From NCBI GenBank assembly GCA_031265725.1, contig JAISCH010000192.1, positions 1 through 7,666 on the forward strand: 7,666 nucleotides of DNA, given 5' to 3'. The stretch comes from Propionibacteriaceae bacterium (GTDB taxonomy: Bacteria > Actinomycetota > Actinomycetes > Propionibacteriales > Propionibacteriaceae). Below the pieces are notes generated by a model, which did not search any database, had not been told where the DNA came from, and was given only the letters and a program-made list of their open reading frames with translations. This document shows, one piece after another, positions 1 to 6,258 of the stretch. Both the position numbers and the translations under genes were made by a program. Every line of letters begins with the position of its first letter. The stretch's first letter is position 1.

Positions 1-150
1 CAGTGGCCGGAAATGGAATATCACCAGCCCTATCAGCGCGACGGCAGCAAGCACTATTCCTCCGGCCTCGGGCAATATCTCCCCGCACCAGAGGAAATTT
101 GTCGCAGTGGCCAGCACGAGCCAACTCACCACCCGGCGAAAATAACGCAT
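1..150 (-). CDS. Small membrane protein, N-terminal part (runs off the window)
   Basis: The first 50 codons are read from an ATG at 150-148, and the frame is open to the window edge. The start is well bounded: an in-frame TAA lies only five codons upstream (165-163) and no alternative start codon intervenes. The N-terminus is basic (MRYFRR), followed by a hydrophobic stretch at about residues 7-22. A short polar turn (CGEILPEAGG) leads into a second hydrophobic stretch at about 30-46, ending HFRPL. This reads as two membrane helices with the N-terminus probably cytoplasmic. The gene lies 56 nt downstream of the antiporter on the same strand, with a stem-loop between them, so co-transcription is possible but not certain. 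No clear Shine-Dalgarno sequence precedes it. I do not recognise the family, and the rest of the protein lies outside the window. Confidence 0.6.
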   Translation of the reverse strand, partial: MRYFRRVVSWLVLATATNFLWCGEILPEAGGIVLAAVALIGLVIFHFRPL

Positions 151-182
151 GCTTGATTGTACTTAGAGGTTGCGCGGGCCTG

Positions 183-199
183 CAGCGGTTTCGCCGCTG
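183..199 (-). terminator. Stem-loop just after the antiporter stop codon
   Basis: A perfect 6-bp stem (CAGCGG pairing with CCGCTG) encloses a 5-nt loop. It begins 7 nt after the antiporter TGA in the direction of transcription. There is no following U-run, so a classical intrinsic terminator is not shown. Tail-less hairpins after stop codons are common in high-GC actinobacteria. It may be a terminator, an mRNA 3'-end stabiliser, or a partial attenuator before the small membrane-protein gene. Confidence 0.35.
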
Positions 200-206
200 G
201 CTGGTC

Positions 207-1919
207 TCAATCCGCTGAGCGCTGCCGCAATTCAATGCCTATTTGATCGGCGTCCAGTTGGGCGAGTTTGGCATCCAGCAATTCGCTCGGGTAAGTGCCC
301 TGATTCCGGATACGCAGCAATTCAGCGCGCTGGGCCTCGATGACTTCCAAACGCAGATAGGCCAATTCCTCCGCCTGCTCGTTCAATTCCTCGTCCGGGT
401 CGATGGCGGTTTCCAGCAGCTTGCGCGACTCCGCGATGACATCCGCCGAGAATTGCGCGCCATCCGGACGCCGCAAGGTGCCGCGTTCCAGATCGGCCAA
501 TGCGGCAGCCGCCAACTCCCCCCGGAGCCGGCACATCAACTCGTCGTCTGCCTGTGGGTCACGACCAGTGACCTTCAGCAGCTTGACCAGCGGGGACAAA
601 GTAGATCCCTGCACGATCAGGGTGCCAGCGGCGACAACGAAAGCGGCCAACACCAGCAGGGAACGATGCGGGGTCTCCAGCGGCAACGACTGCGCGGCAG
701 CCAGCGTGATCGCACCGCGCATACCGGCGGTGACCAGGATGATCCCGTCTTTCCAGCCGAATTGCTCGGCGGCCAGATAATCCAAATCGGCCATTTTGCG
801 TTCCACGAAAAGCTGCACCCGATTTATTCTTCGCGGGTCTACAGGGTGCCCTCTCGGGTCTGTCGGGGGCGCGGAATCCAACATCGACTGGAAGGCAGCC
901 ATCCGCTCCCGGTGATCCGACGCATGTTTCGCCCGTCGGGCGAGCAGCCAGACCGCTGCTGTCACAAAGGCAGTCCGGGTCAAAATCACCACAGTGGCGG
1001 CGGCCACTCCCAACAGCAGGGCCATCCATTCGGTGTGCGGAGAGTAGTGGACATCGTTCAACAATGCGTAAAGCTGCACTCCCATCAGCAGGAAGACGCC
1101 GCTCTCCAAGAGCAATTCAATCGTGCGCCAAACCGTCTGCTCAGCGATACGCACCTCGGCGGGCAGCCGCTTGGGAGTGTGATTCCCGGTGACCAGCCCG
1201 GCAGTGACTGCGGCCACCAGTCCGGAGGCGTGCAAGTGCTCTGCCGGGACGTAGGCCAGGAAGGGGACGACCAGGGAGAAAGCCACATTCGAGGTTACTT
1301 GCGGGATCTTGGTGCGGATGACGATGTTGATATGCCCGACCACGAAGCCGATCAGCAGGGCCAGCAGGACGGCATACAAGAAGTCGACGGCGACTGACCA
1401 GAACGACACCGTTACCGAGAAAGCCGCCACAGCGGAACGGAGCAGCACCAGCGATGACGCGTCGTTGAAGAGGGCTTCCCCCTCCAGCACAGTGACGATC
1501 CGGGGAGACACCCCAGCTTTGCGGACGATCGTGGTCGCCACCGCATCAGTGGGGCTGACGATGGCACCGACCGCGATGCCGATCGGCAACTCCAGTCCCG
1601 GCACCAGCCAGGTCAGCAGGAATCCGACTCCGACAGCGGAGACGACGACCAGGAGCACCGCGAACACTGAGATGGTGGACAGATCGCGGCGGAATTCCAT
1701 CGTCGGAGTGTTGACCGCTGTCGAATACAGCAGCGGCGGCAGCACTATCGCGAGAATCCACTCCGGGTCGATCTCAATCGGCCCGACAATCGGCAGAAAA
1801 CTTATTCCGATGCCCACCAACGTCAAAACGAGTGGGGCGGCCACCCCGATTTTCGGAGCCAGCGTCGTAACCAATACGACAACCAGCACTCCGATCACAG
1901 CTACAGTCAGAAACCCCAT
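207..1919 (-). CDS. Na+/H+ antiporter, CPA1 (NhaP/NHE) family
   Basis: A 570-residue membrane protein that should exchange cytoplasmic Na+ (possibly K+) for external H+, serving pH and salt homeostasis in the cell membrane. Hydrophobic helices fill about residues 1-325 and 390-450. The family signatures are visible: SPTDAVATT at 122-130, and EGEALFND at 146-153, whose N152-D153 pair is the ion-binding ND motif of electroneutral CPA1 exchangers. GMRGAITLAAA lies at 399-409 in a late helix. A charged insert at about 328-388 interrupts the helices. Residues about 455-570 form a soluble, Glu/Ala/Leu-rich, probably helical cytoplasmic tail, as in other long bacterial members of the family. The ATG at 1919 puts a hydrophobic helix right at the N-terminus, as the family expects; the upstream ribosome site is weak. 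The gene lies 61 nt after the lipoprotein gene on the same strand, with a hairpin between. Family assignment is firm; the cation is not determined by sequence. Confidence 0.93.
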   Translation of the reverse strand: MGFLTVAVIGVLVVVLVTTLAPKIGVAAPLVLTLVGIGISFLPIVGPIEIDPEWILAIVLPPLLYSTAVNTPTMEFRRDLSTISVFAVLLVVVSAVGVGFLLTWLVPGLELPIGIAVGAIVSPTDAVATTIVRKAGVSPRIVTVLEGEALFNDASSLVLLRSAVAAFSVTVSFWSVAVDFLYAVLLALLIGFVVGHINIVIRTKIPQVTSNVAFSLVVPFLAYVPAEHLHASGLVAAVTAGLVTGNHTPKRLPAEVRIAEQTVWRTIELLLESGVFLLMGVQLYALLNDVHYSPHTEWMALLLGVAAATVVILTRTAFVTAAVWLLARRAKHASDHRERMAAFQSMLDSAPPTDPRGHPVDPRRINRVQLFVERKMADLDYLAAEQFGWKDGIILVTAGMRGAITLAAAQSLPLETPHRSLLVLAAFVVAAGTLIVQGSTLSPLVKLLKVTGRDPQADDELMCRLRGELAAAALADLERGTLRRPDGAQFSADVIAESRKLLETAIDPDEELNEQAEELAYLRLEVIEAQRAELLRIRNQGTYPSELLDAKLAQLDADQIGIELRQRSAD

Positions 1920-1954
1920 ATCAAGCCAATTCTAACTGGAATGCCAGATTTCAC

Positions 1955-1971
1955 CCAGCGGAAGGCGCTGG
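1955..1971 (-). terminator. Stem-loop just after the lipoprotein stop codon
   Basis: A perfect 6-bp stem (CCAGCG/CGCTGG) with a 5-nt loop begins 9 nt after the lipoprotein TGA (1983-1981) on the minus strand. No U-run follows. It is similar in size and placement to the stem-loop after the antiporter gene (183-199), which supports a role in 3'-end formation or partial termination. Function is inferred from position only. Confidence 0.4.
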
Positions 1972-1980
1972 CCGGCCGGA

Positions 1981-3264
1981 TCAGATGACGAAGCGAGCAA
2001 GCGATGCTCCCCTCTGTCCCAGGCCGGACAGCCGGTCATTCCAGAACAGCAGTTTGCCGCCCTGGGCCTTGCCGCCGGGGAAGGACAGCCATCCGGTCGC
2101 ACTCTTATTGGCCTCCAACGGAGCATCGAGCGAGCCTTCGGCTTTTGCGTTGATCACCTTATGATCGCCGTCCAGCAAGCGGAAATATCCTCCCGGCTGG
2201 ACTGGAGTCTTGGCGGTATTGGTCACTTTGACCTGTACCCGGACGGCACCGTCCTTGGTCTCGGCTTTTTTGAGCACAGTCACTTTCAACGGGTCCGCCA
2301 AGACCTCAGTCCCGATAGCGGTTGATTTCGGGTCCGGGTTGAGTTGCTGCTCCGTTTTTGCCGCAGCCCAATCCAGCTCGAAGCGCCGCAAAGACTCACC
2401 GGTCTCAACGCCGATACTGAGATAGGGGTCCGTCTCCTCCTGCATTTCGAAGACGAAAGTGCCGGTCTTGCTCTCTTTGGCCGCCAGCGGGTCCGTAGTG
2501 AGGAATGGATTGTCGTCAGCCAGCATCCTGTTCGCCAAGAGATTCGGGCTGGCTGGCTGTCCGGGAGTGGCGACGAGTCGTACTGCGTTCAACACCTTGG
2601 ACAGCGAGCATCCCGCATCCTGCTCGCAGGTCGCTTTCAACTCGACCACGGCGAAACGGCTGCCGAATTGCGGTGCCATCCCGGCTATCAAAGTCGCCAT
2701 CCGCACCTGCTCGACCTGGAAGCTGAAGTCTCCCGACACCGCCGCCTCACCCAACGGCACCCGGCCAATCGGAGCGCCGCCAGCCTCACCGGTGACGGTG
2801 GGCACTTCCGTTATGCCCAAGTCGAACTCACGCACCGGTTTGCCGGACTCGGCATCGAATTGGCTATTGGCCAATACCGCGCCGACCAGACGTTCGGCAG
2901 GGGCCTGGTAGACCAGGGTGACCGTACCTGCGGTGTCCTGGAACTCAGCGAAATAGGACTCGTTCTGAGAGAGCAATTCCATCGCGCTCACGTCCGGCAG
3001 CCAGCCGCCTTTACTATCGTCAGTGGGAGCCAGCCGCAACTGGGTCGGGGACAGACTGTGATTCCCCCGGTCGCCTTGCAGATAGTTCAACTCGACTGAG
3101 ATGAAAATCCAGTCCGTGCTATCGGGCGCGAATCCGGCCAGATCGCGGGTGAAGGACGGCTTGCCCACTGTTGGCTGTTGATCCGATTCGGGCACGCAAC
3201 CCGTTAAAGCCAAAGCCAGGACGATGGGCAGTGCGATAAAGCGACTAAGGGGGAATTTCCTCAT
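1981..3264 (-). CDS. Secreted lipoprotein with telokin-like (DUF4352-type) beta domains
   Basis: 427 residues. The N-terminus is a lipoprotein signal: basic MRKFPLSR, a hydrophobic core, then the lipobox LTGC with the acylated cysteine at residue 23. The mature protein should therefore be anchored on the outer face of the membrane. The rest looks all-beta. The best-recognised part is about 317-400, where alternating strands ([19 protein letters not shown]) are followed by a residue-rich FRLLDGD turn and a closing GWLSFPGG, the pattern of DUF4352/telokin-like domains. Similar strand-rich blocks at about 36-125 and 177-298 may be diverged copies. The middle block has two cysteines six residues apart near 212-218, possibly a disulphide. 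The ATG at 3264 is chosen because it opens the signal peptide; no strong Shine-Dalgarno precedes it. The gene is upstream of the antiporter on the same strand. Ligand and function are unknown; such domains usually mediate extracellular binding or adhesion-like roles. Confidence 0.8.
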   Translation of the reverse strand: MRKFPLSRFIALPIVLALALTGCVPESDQQPTVGKPSFTRDLAGFAPDSTDWIFISVELNYLQGDRGNHSLSPTQLRLAPTDDSKGGWLPDVSAMELLSQNESYFAEFQDTAGTVTLVYQAPAERLVGAVLANSQFDAESGKPVREFDLGITEVPTVTGEAGGAPIGRVPLGEAAVSGDFSFQVEQVRMATLIAGMAPQFGSRFAVVELKATCEQDAGCSLSKVLNAVRLVATPGQPASPNLLANRMLADDNPFLTTDPLAAKESKTGTFVFEMQEETDPYLSIGVETGESLRRFELDWAAAKTEQQLNPDPKSTAIGTEVLADPLKVTVLKKAETKDGAVRVQVKVTNTAKTPVQPGGYFRLLDGDHKVINAKAEGSLDAPLEANKSATGWLSFPGGKAQGGKLLFWNDRLSGLGQRGASLARFVI

Positions 3265-3280
3265 GGCTACAAATCTATCC

Positions 3281-3293
3281 GGCTTGCCAAGCC
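3281..3293. promoter_or_regulatory. 13-bp palindrome upstream of the lipoprotein gene
   Basis: GGCTTG and CAAGCC flank a single central base, giving a perfect 6-bp inverted repeat 17 nt upstream of the lipoprotein start codon. It could be an operator or a short hairpin in the 5' leader of the lipoprotein mRNA. A 13-bp palindrome can arise by chance, and no convincing promoter hexamers were found around it. Confidence 0.25.
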
Positions 3294-3348
3294 CTCCGCA
3301 CGGCTATTGGCAGTGTCGCAGTGGGCGGGTCCAGGAATTCTCGATCAG

Positions 3349-3436
3349 CGAAATGGGACAAACTCGCGGTCAGATGCCGGGTGGCTCGCGGAAATACCGG
3401 CCGCGCCGCCGCTGAGTCCGGGTTTGTCCCATTTCG
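3349..3436. repeat. Perfect 15-bp inverted repeat upstream of ilvD
   Basis: The arm CGAAATGGGACAAAC at 3349-3363 is matched exactly by its reverse complement at 3422-3436, with a GC-rich 58-nt spacer. The spacer holds a smaller inverted repeat (CGCGG/CCGCG near 3386-3405). The element lies between the divergent lipoprotein and ilvD genes, 126 nt before the ilvD start codon. It could be a pair of facing binding sites for one regulator, a folded RNA leader or terminator, or a short palindromic intergenic repeat of REP/MITE type. The exact 15-bp match is far beyond what chance gives at this scale, but its role is unknown. Confidence 0.8.
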
Positions 3437-3489
3437 TTGCGCTGTCCAATGCGCGGCATGGCACCACGCGGCCACGCGGCGGACTAATC

Positions 3490-3518
3490 TTGACCAGGTA
3501 CACCAGGTACCCACAAAT
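3490..3518 (+). promoter_or_regulatory. Possible ilvD promoter
   Basis: TTGACC at 3490-3495 matches five of six positions of the sigma-70-type -35 consensus. After 17 nt comes ACAAAT at 3513-3518, only a weak -10 (three of six matches). Transcription would start near 3525 and give a leader of roughly 37 nt. The two 9-bp repeats occupy the spacer. The -10 is poor, so this is only the best candidate I see. Confidence 0.3.
3493..3510. repeat. Tandem 9-bp repeat in the ilvD promoter region
   Basis: ACCAGGTAC occurs twice back to back (3493-3501 and 3502-3510) without a mismatch. It lies 51 nt before the ilvD start codon and overlaps the presumed -35/-10 spacer. Two adjacent copies about one helical turn apart suit cooperative binding of a regulator on one face of the DNA; replication slippage is the alternative explanation. 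Confidence 0.6.
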
Positions 3519-3544
3519 TGCCTCCACGCCCGGCCGTAAACAGC

Positions 3545-3550
3545 AAGGAG
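3545..3550 (+). promoter_or_regulatory. ilvD ribosome binding site that fixes the start
   Basis: AAGGAG lies 11 nt before the ATG at 3562. The reading frame is open much further upstream (to 3307), but this Shine-Dalgarno sequence and the match of the next residues ([22 protein letters not shown]) to the E. coli IlvD N-terminus show that translation starts at 3562. Confidence 0.8.
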
Positions 3551-3561
3551 ACCCGATCCAG

Positions 3562-5397
3562 ATGCCAGCACTACGTTCCAGCACCACCACCCAGGGTCGC
3601 AATATGGCCGGAGCGCGCGCCCTTTGGCGAGCCACCGGGATGAGCGAGGCCGACTTCGGCAAGCCGATCGTCGCAATCGCCAATTCGTTCACCCAATTCG
3701 TTCCCGGCCACGTCCATCTGCGTGAGATCGGGGCGCTGGTGGCCGACGCGATAGCCGACGCGGGCGGGGTGGGCCGCGAATTCAACACCATCGCCGTTGA
3801 CGACGGCATCGCTATGGGCCACGACGGCATGCTCTACTCGCTGCCCAGCCGGGAGATCATCGCTGACTCGGTCGAGTACATGGTCAACGCGCACGCCGCC
3901 GACGCGCTGGTCTGCATCTCTAATTGCGACAAGATCACTCCCGGCATGTTGCTGGCAGCAATCCGTCTCAACATCCCCACGGTATTCGTCTCGGGCGGGC
4001 CGATGGAGGCGGGCAAAGCGATGGTGGGAACGGCTGAGACCCGGCTGGACCTGATCGACGCGATGATCAAGGCGGTGGACCGGAATGTCAGCGACAGCGA
4101 CATCGAGGCCATCGAGCGTTCCGCCTGTCCCACCTGTGGTTCTTGCTCGGGCATGTTCACTGCCAATTCGATGAACTGCCTGCTGGAGGTGATCGGCTTG
4201 GCCCTGCCCGGCAACGGCTCCACCCTCGCCACCGCCGACAAGCGTCGTGATCTTTTCGAGAACGCTGGCAAGCTGGTCGTGGAATTGTGTGCCCGTTATT
4301 ACCAGGACGAAGACGAGTCGGTGCTGCCGCGATCCATCGCCACCAAACCGGCCTTCGCCAACGCGATGCGGGTGGATATCGCAATGGGCGGCTCCACCAA
4401 CACCGTGCTGCATCTGCTCGCCGCCGCGCACGAGGCCGGGGTCGATTTCGGATTGGACGATATCGACGCGCTGTCCCGCAGCCATCCCTGCATCTGCAAG
4501 GTCGCGCCCAACACCAACAAGTACTACATGGAGGACGTTCACCGCGCTGGCGGAATCCCGGCGATCATGGGAGAACTCGCCCGGGGCGGATTGTTCGACC
4601 CGGATGTGCATGCCGTCCACTCCCCCGATCTGGCCACCTGGCTGCGGGATTGGGACATTCGGGGCGGCGACCCATTGCCGGAAGCCGTGGAGCTTTTCCA
4701 TGCCGCTCCCGGTGGGGTACGGACCACGGCGGCGTTCAGTTCGTCCGCGCGGTGGGAGAGCCTTGATCTGGACGCCGAGGCTGGCTGTATCCGTTCGGTG
4801 GAATTCCCCTACACCAAAGACGGCGGCTTGGCCGTGCTGAGAGGCAATATCTCGCCCAATGGCTGCATCGTCAAGACGGCCGGGGTCCCGGAGAGCCAAT
4901 GGACGTTCAGCGGCACCGCGAAGGTCACTGAATCGCAGGAGGAGGCCGTCGAGGCGATCCTGGGCGGTCGCATCGAGGCTGGCGACGTGGTGGTGGTGCG
5001 CTATGAGGGGCCGAAAGGCGGCCCTGGCATGCAGGAGATGCTCTACCCGACCTCGTACCTAAAAGGTGTCGGACTCGGACCGAAATGCGCCTTGATAACT
5101 GACGGACGTTTCTCGGGCGGGTCGTCGGGGCTGTCCATCGGCCACATCTCCCCCGAGGCGGCGTCCGGTGGACCCATCGGCCTGATCGAGGACGGCGACC
5201 GGATCGAAATCTCCATCCCGGAGCGTTCGATAAACCTTCTAGTGGACGACGCCACCTTGGCCGAACGCCGGGCCAGTCAGGACGCTCGGGGCTGGAAGCC
5301 TCGGCAGCGCGTGCGCGAGGTGTCGACCGCCTTGAAGATTTACGCCTCGATGGCGCTGTCCGCTGATCGCGGCGCAGCCCGTCATTTCGTGGAGTGA
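3562..5397 (+). CDS. ilvD: Dihydroxy-acid dehydratase (EC 4.2.1.9)
   Basis: A 611-residue cytoplasmic enzyme that dehydrates 2,3-dihydroxy-isovalerate and 2,3-dihydroxy-3-methylvalerate to the 2-keto acids that precede valine/leucine and isoleucine. It aligns end to end with E. coli IlvD (616 residues) and resembles the corynebacterial enzyme even more, for example [10 protein letters not shown] around 360. Recognisable ligands keep their E. coli positions: D81 (Mg), C122 and C195 (Fe-S cluster), D123 (Mg) and K124 (the carbamylated lysine) in SNCDK, and E492 in the GPGMQEM segment. TDGRFSGG at 513-520 holds the catalytic serine (S518). Where the [2Fe-2S] class has TPCN, this protein has VPGH (47-50), as in the oxygen-sensitive E. 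coli type; the cluster type is my inference. No ilvB, ilvN or ilvC follows, and the next gene is convergent, so transcription appears monocistronic. The control region carries a long inverted repeat and a tandem repeat. Confidence 0.97.
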   Translation: MPALRSSTTTQGRNMAGARALWRATGMSEADFGKPIVAIANSFTQFVPGHVHLREIGALVADAIADAGGVGREFNTIAVDDGIAMGHDGMLYSLPSREIIADSVEYMVNAHAADALVCISNCDKITPGMLLAAIRLNIPTVFVSGGPMEAGKAMVGTAETRLDLIDAMIKAVDRNVSDSDIEAIERSACPTCGSCSGMFTANSMNCLLEVIGLALPGNGSTLATADKRRDLFENAGKLVVELCARYYQDEDESVLPRSIATKPAFANAMRVDIAMGGSTNTVLHLLAAAHEAGVDFGLDDIDALSRSHPCICKVAPNTNKYYMEDVHRAGGIPAIMGELARGGLFDPDVHAVHSPDLATWLRDWDIRGGDPLPEAVELFHAAPGGVRTTAAFSSSARWESLDLDAEAGCIRSVEFPYTKDGGLAVLRGNISPNGCIVKTAGVPESQWTFSGTAKVTESQEEAVEAILGGRIEAGDVVVVRYEGPKGGPGMQEMLYPTSYLKGVGLGPKCALITDGRFSGGSSGLSIGHISPEAASGGPIGLIEDGDRIEISIPERSINLLVDDATLAERRASQDARGWKPRQRVREVSTALKIYASMALSADRGAARHFVE

Positions 5398-5421
5398 CCA
5401 GAAATCGTTGAGTGATCGGGA

Positions 5422-5518
5422 AGCTGTGCGCTCAGCTCAATTCAACCGACAGTTACGCCGGAGTCTCGGCGGGGGATTTGTGGGCAGACTACACCGGTTG
5501 GACTCATCGAAGTGAGTC
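5422..5518. terminator. Hairpin cluster between convergent ilvD and toxin genes
   Basis: The 124-bp gap between the two converging genes holds three short perfect inverted repeats: AGCTG/CAGCT at 5422-5437, CGCCG/CGGCG at 5456-5471, and GACTCA/TGAGTC at 5501-5518 (6-bp stem, 6-nt loop). The last one starts 3 nt after the toxin stop codon on the minus strand. None is followed by a U-run on either strand. Their clustering at a convergent junction suggests bidirectional termination, but each hairpin alone is weak. Confidence 0.4.
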
Positions 5519-5521
5519 GGA

Positions 5522-5827
5522 TCAAGGGTGTGGGCCTGCGCTGACCATGACAATGGTGTCAGTCGCATCAGCGGCATAGCACCAGAAAACCCTCCATGCT
5601 GAGGGCGTGCGATTCTCGACGTAGGACTCCCACACGTTTTCGCCGTCTGGCCCGGTGAAAGAGGTGTACCCGTGGGATTGCAAGGACGGATAGGACGGCC
5701 CCACGTCACGCAACAACTTCAATGTTTTGAGGATCTTGCGATATTTGACCGGATCGTCCTGCTGTATTCGGGTCAGGACGGTCTTGAACTCCGGCGTGTA
5801 AAACAGCGTGAACGGCGGAGCTGGCAC
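5522..5827 (-). CDS. RelE/ParE-family toxin of a type II toxin-antitoxin module
   Basis: A 101-residue protein, a usual length for RelE/ParE-fold toxins. It opens with a beta strand (FTLFYTPEF). Two helices follow (about 12-41, rich in K and L: VKYRKILKTLKLLRDVG), then the core strands with GPDGENVWESYVEN (59-72) and SAWRVFWCY (76-84), and a final strand ending GPHP. The WESYVEN...SAWRVFW pattern is typical of an actinobacterial/cyanobacterial RelE-like subgroup. Members of the superfamily either cut mRNA on the ribosome (RelE) or poison gyrase (ParE); I cannot tell which applies here. Translation starts at a GTG (5827-5825), two bases after the antitoxin stop codon, so it is probably translationally coupled. 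The ATG in the antitoxin's last codons is in another frame. The reading frame is intact. Confidence 0.85.
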   Translation of the reverse strand: MPAPPFTLFYTPEFKTVLTRIQQDDPVKYRKILKTLKLLRDVGPSYPSLQSHGYTSFTGPDGENVWESYVENRTPSAWRVFWCYAADATDTIVMVSAGPHP

Positions 5828-5829
5828 CT

Positions 5830-6099
5830 TTAGGCATCTTCCAGTTCGTCGAGTAATTGGTCCAACTCAGCATCAGGCTGAGCCAGGCCATCTGCGGCTT
5901 CAGTCAGTCCGCGCATCACGGATGCCCGTAACGCCTCGTCCCGCCACAACTCAAGCTCCCTGGTGGGAATCACGGTCACTGGAGTGAGAATGATCGTTCC
6001 ATCCTCGCGTAGGTCGGCTTGATAGTCCGCGCGCGGCTTCACCCCCAGTTTGGCTAACGGGACTCGCACCCGATCATCAGCGCTCAACAGTAAAGTCAT
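5830..6099 (-). CDS. AbrB-like antitoxin of the toxin-antitoxin module
   Basis: 89 residues, encoded directly before the toxin on the same strand. The N-terminal half (about 3-40) has the swapped-hairpin AbrB/SpoVT pattern: LSADDRVRVPLAKLGVKPRADY, then a strand ending DGTIILTPV. This fold binds operator DNA. The C-terminal half (about 46-89) is predicted to be helical and very acidic, ending DAELDQLLDELEDA, as expected of the segment that wraps and neutralises the toxin. Two 17-bp tandem repeats lie 18 nt upstream of the ATG and are the likely sites for autorepression by antitoxin or toxin-antitoxin complex. The start at 6099 is the only sensible ATG; the upstream ribosome site is poor. The family call rests on motif pattern and gene order. 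Confidence 0.82.
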   Translation of the reverse strand: MTLLLSADDRVRVPLAKLGVKPRADYQADLREDGTIILTPVTVIPTRELELWRDEALRASVMRGLTEAADGLAQPDAELDQLLDELEDA

Positions 6100-6116
6100 G
6101 CAACCAGGCTACTCTG

Positions 6117-6150
6117 ATATGGGCAATGTCACAATATGGGTAATGTTACA
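6117..6150. repeat. Two 17-bp tandem repeats, probable toxin-antitoxin operator
   Basis: Read on the minus strand, TGTRACATTRCCCATAT occurs twice without a gap (6150-6134 and 6133-6117). The copies differ only at the two R positions (A,A then G,G). The upstream copy contains the inverted repeat GTAA/TTAC. The pair ends 17 nt before the antitoxin ATG, where the promoter of such modules is usually placed. TTGTGA at 6134-6129 could serve as a -35, but I see no good -10. Position and periodicity support autoregulation; binding is inferred. Confidence 0.65.
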
Positions 6151-6169
6151 TTTTTGGCCGACTGGATGG

Positions 6170-6207
6170 ATCCAATCGAGCGTGAAAGTCGGTTCGGCCG
6201 ATTGGGT
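6170..6207 (-). terminator. Stem-loop in the gap downstream of the exporter gene
   Basis: CCAATCG at 6172-6178 pairs perfectly with CGATTGG at 6199-6205, extended by one wobble and one A-T pair to a 9-bp stem with a 20-nt loop. It lies about 34 nt past the exporter stop codon in its direction of transcription and before the antitoxin repeats. It could isolate exporter transcription from the toxin-antitoxin unit. The loop is long and no U-run follows, so this is tentative. Confidence 0.3.
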
Positions 6208-6238
6208 GGTCGCTGGAAGGGGGCGGCGTTTGGTTGGG

Positions 6239-6258
6239 GATCAATCGGGGGGTTGATC
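6239..6258 (-). terminator. Inverted repeat spanning the exporter stop codon
   Basis: GATCAA at 6239-6244 and TTGATC at 6253-6258 form a perfect 6-bp stem around an 8-nt loop rich in C on the mRNA strand. The exporter TGA stop lies inside the stem. It may be a 3'-end stabilising structure; no U-run is present. Confidence 0.3.

Noticed and set aside
243..1397. Long plus-strand open frame (384 codons) inside the antiporter gene
   Set aside because: Its translation is low-complexity, Gln/Gly/His/Arg-rich, with no recognisable motif. It is antisense to a clear antiporter and reflects GC-rich codon structure.
3449..3487. Short open frame ([12 protein letters not shown]) as an ilvD attenuator leader peptide
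   Set aside because: It has no Ile, Val or Leu codon run, no clear ribosome site, and no antiterminator/terminator pair that I could see after it.
3307..3561. N-terminal extension of ilvD by 85 codons to an upstream ATG
   Set aside because: The Shine-Dalgarno at 3545-3550 and the E. coli-like N-terminus place the start at 3562. The extension runs through the inverted repeat and has no protein-like character.
3571..4899. Long minus-strand open frame (442 codons) antisense to ilvD
   Set aside because: The sequence is rich in His, Arg, Gly and Asp without family signatures, and it lies fully within the strongly conserved ilvD.
5706..5891. 61-codon minus-strand frame starting within the antitoxin
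   Set aside because: It bridges antitoxin and toxin in a different frame and matches neither family. The GTG at 5827 gives the RelE-like toxin.
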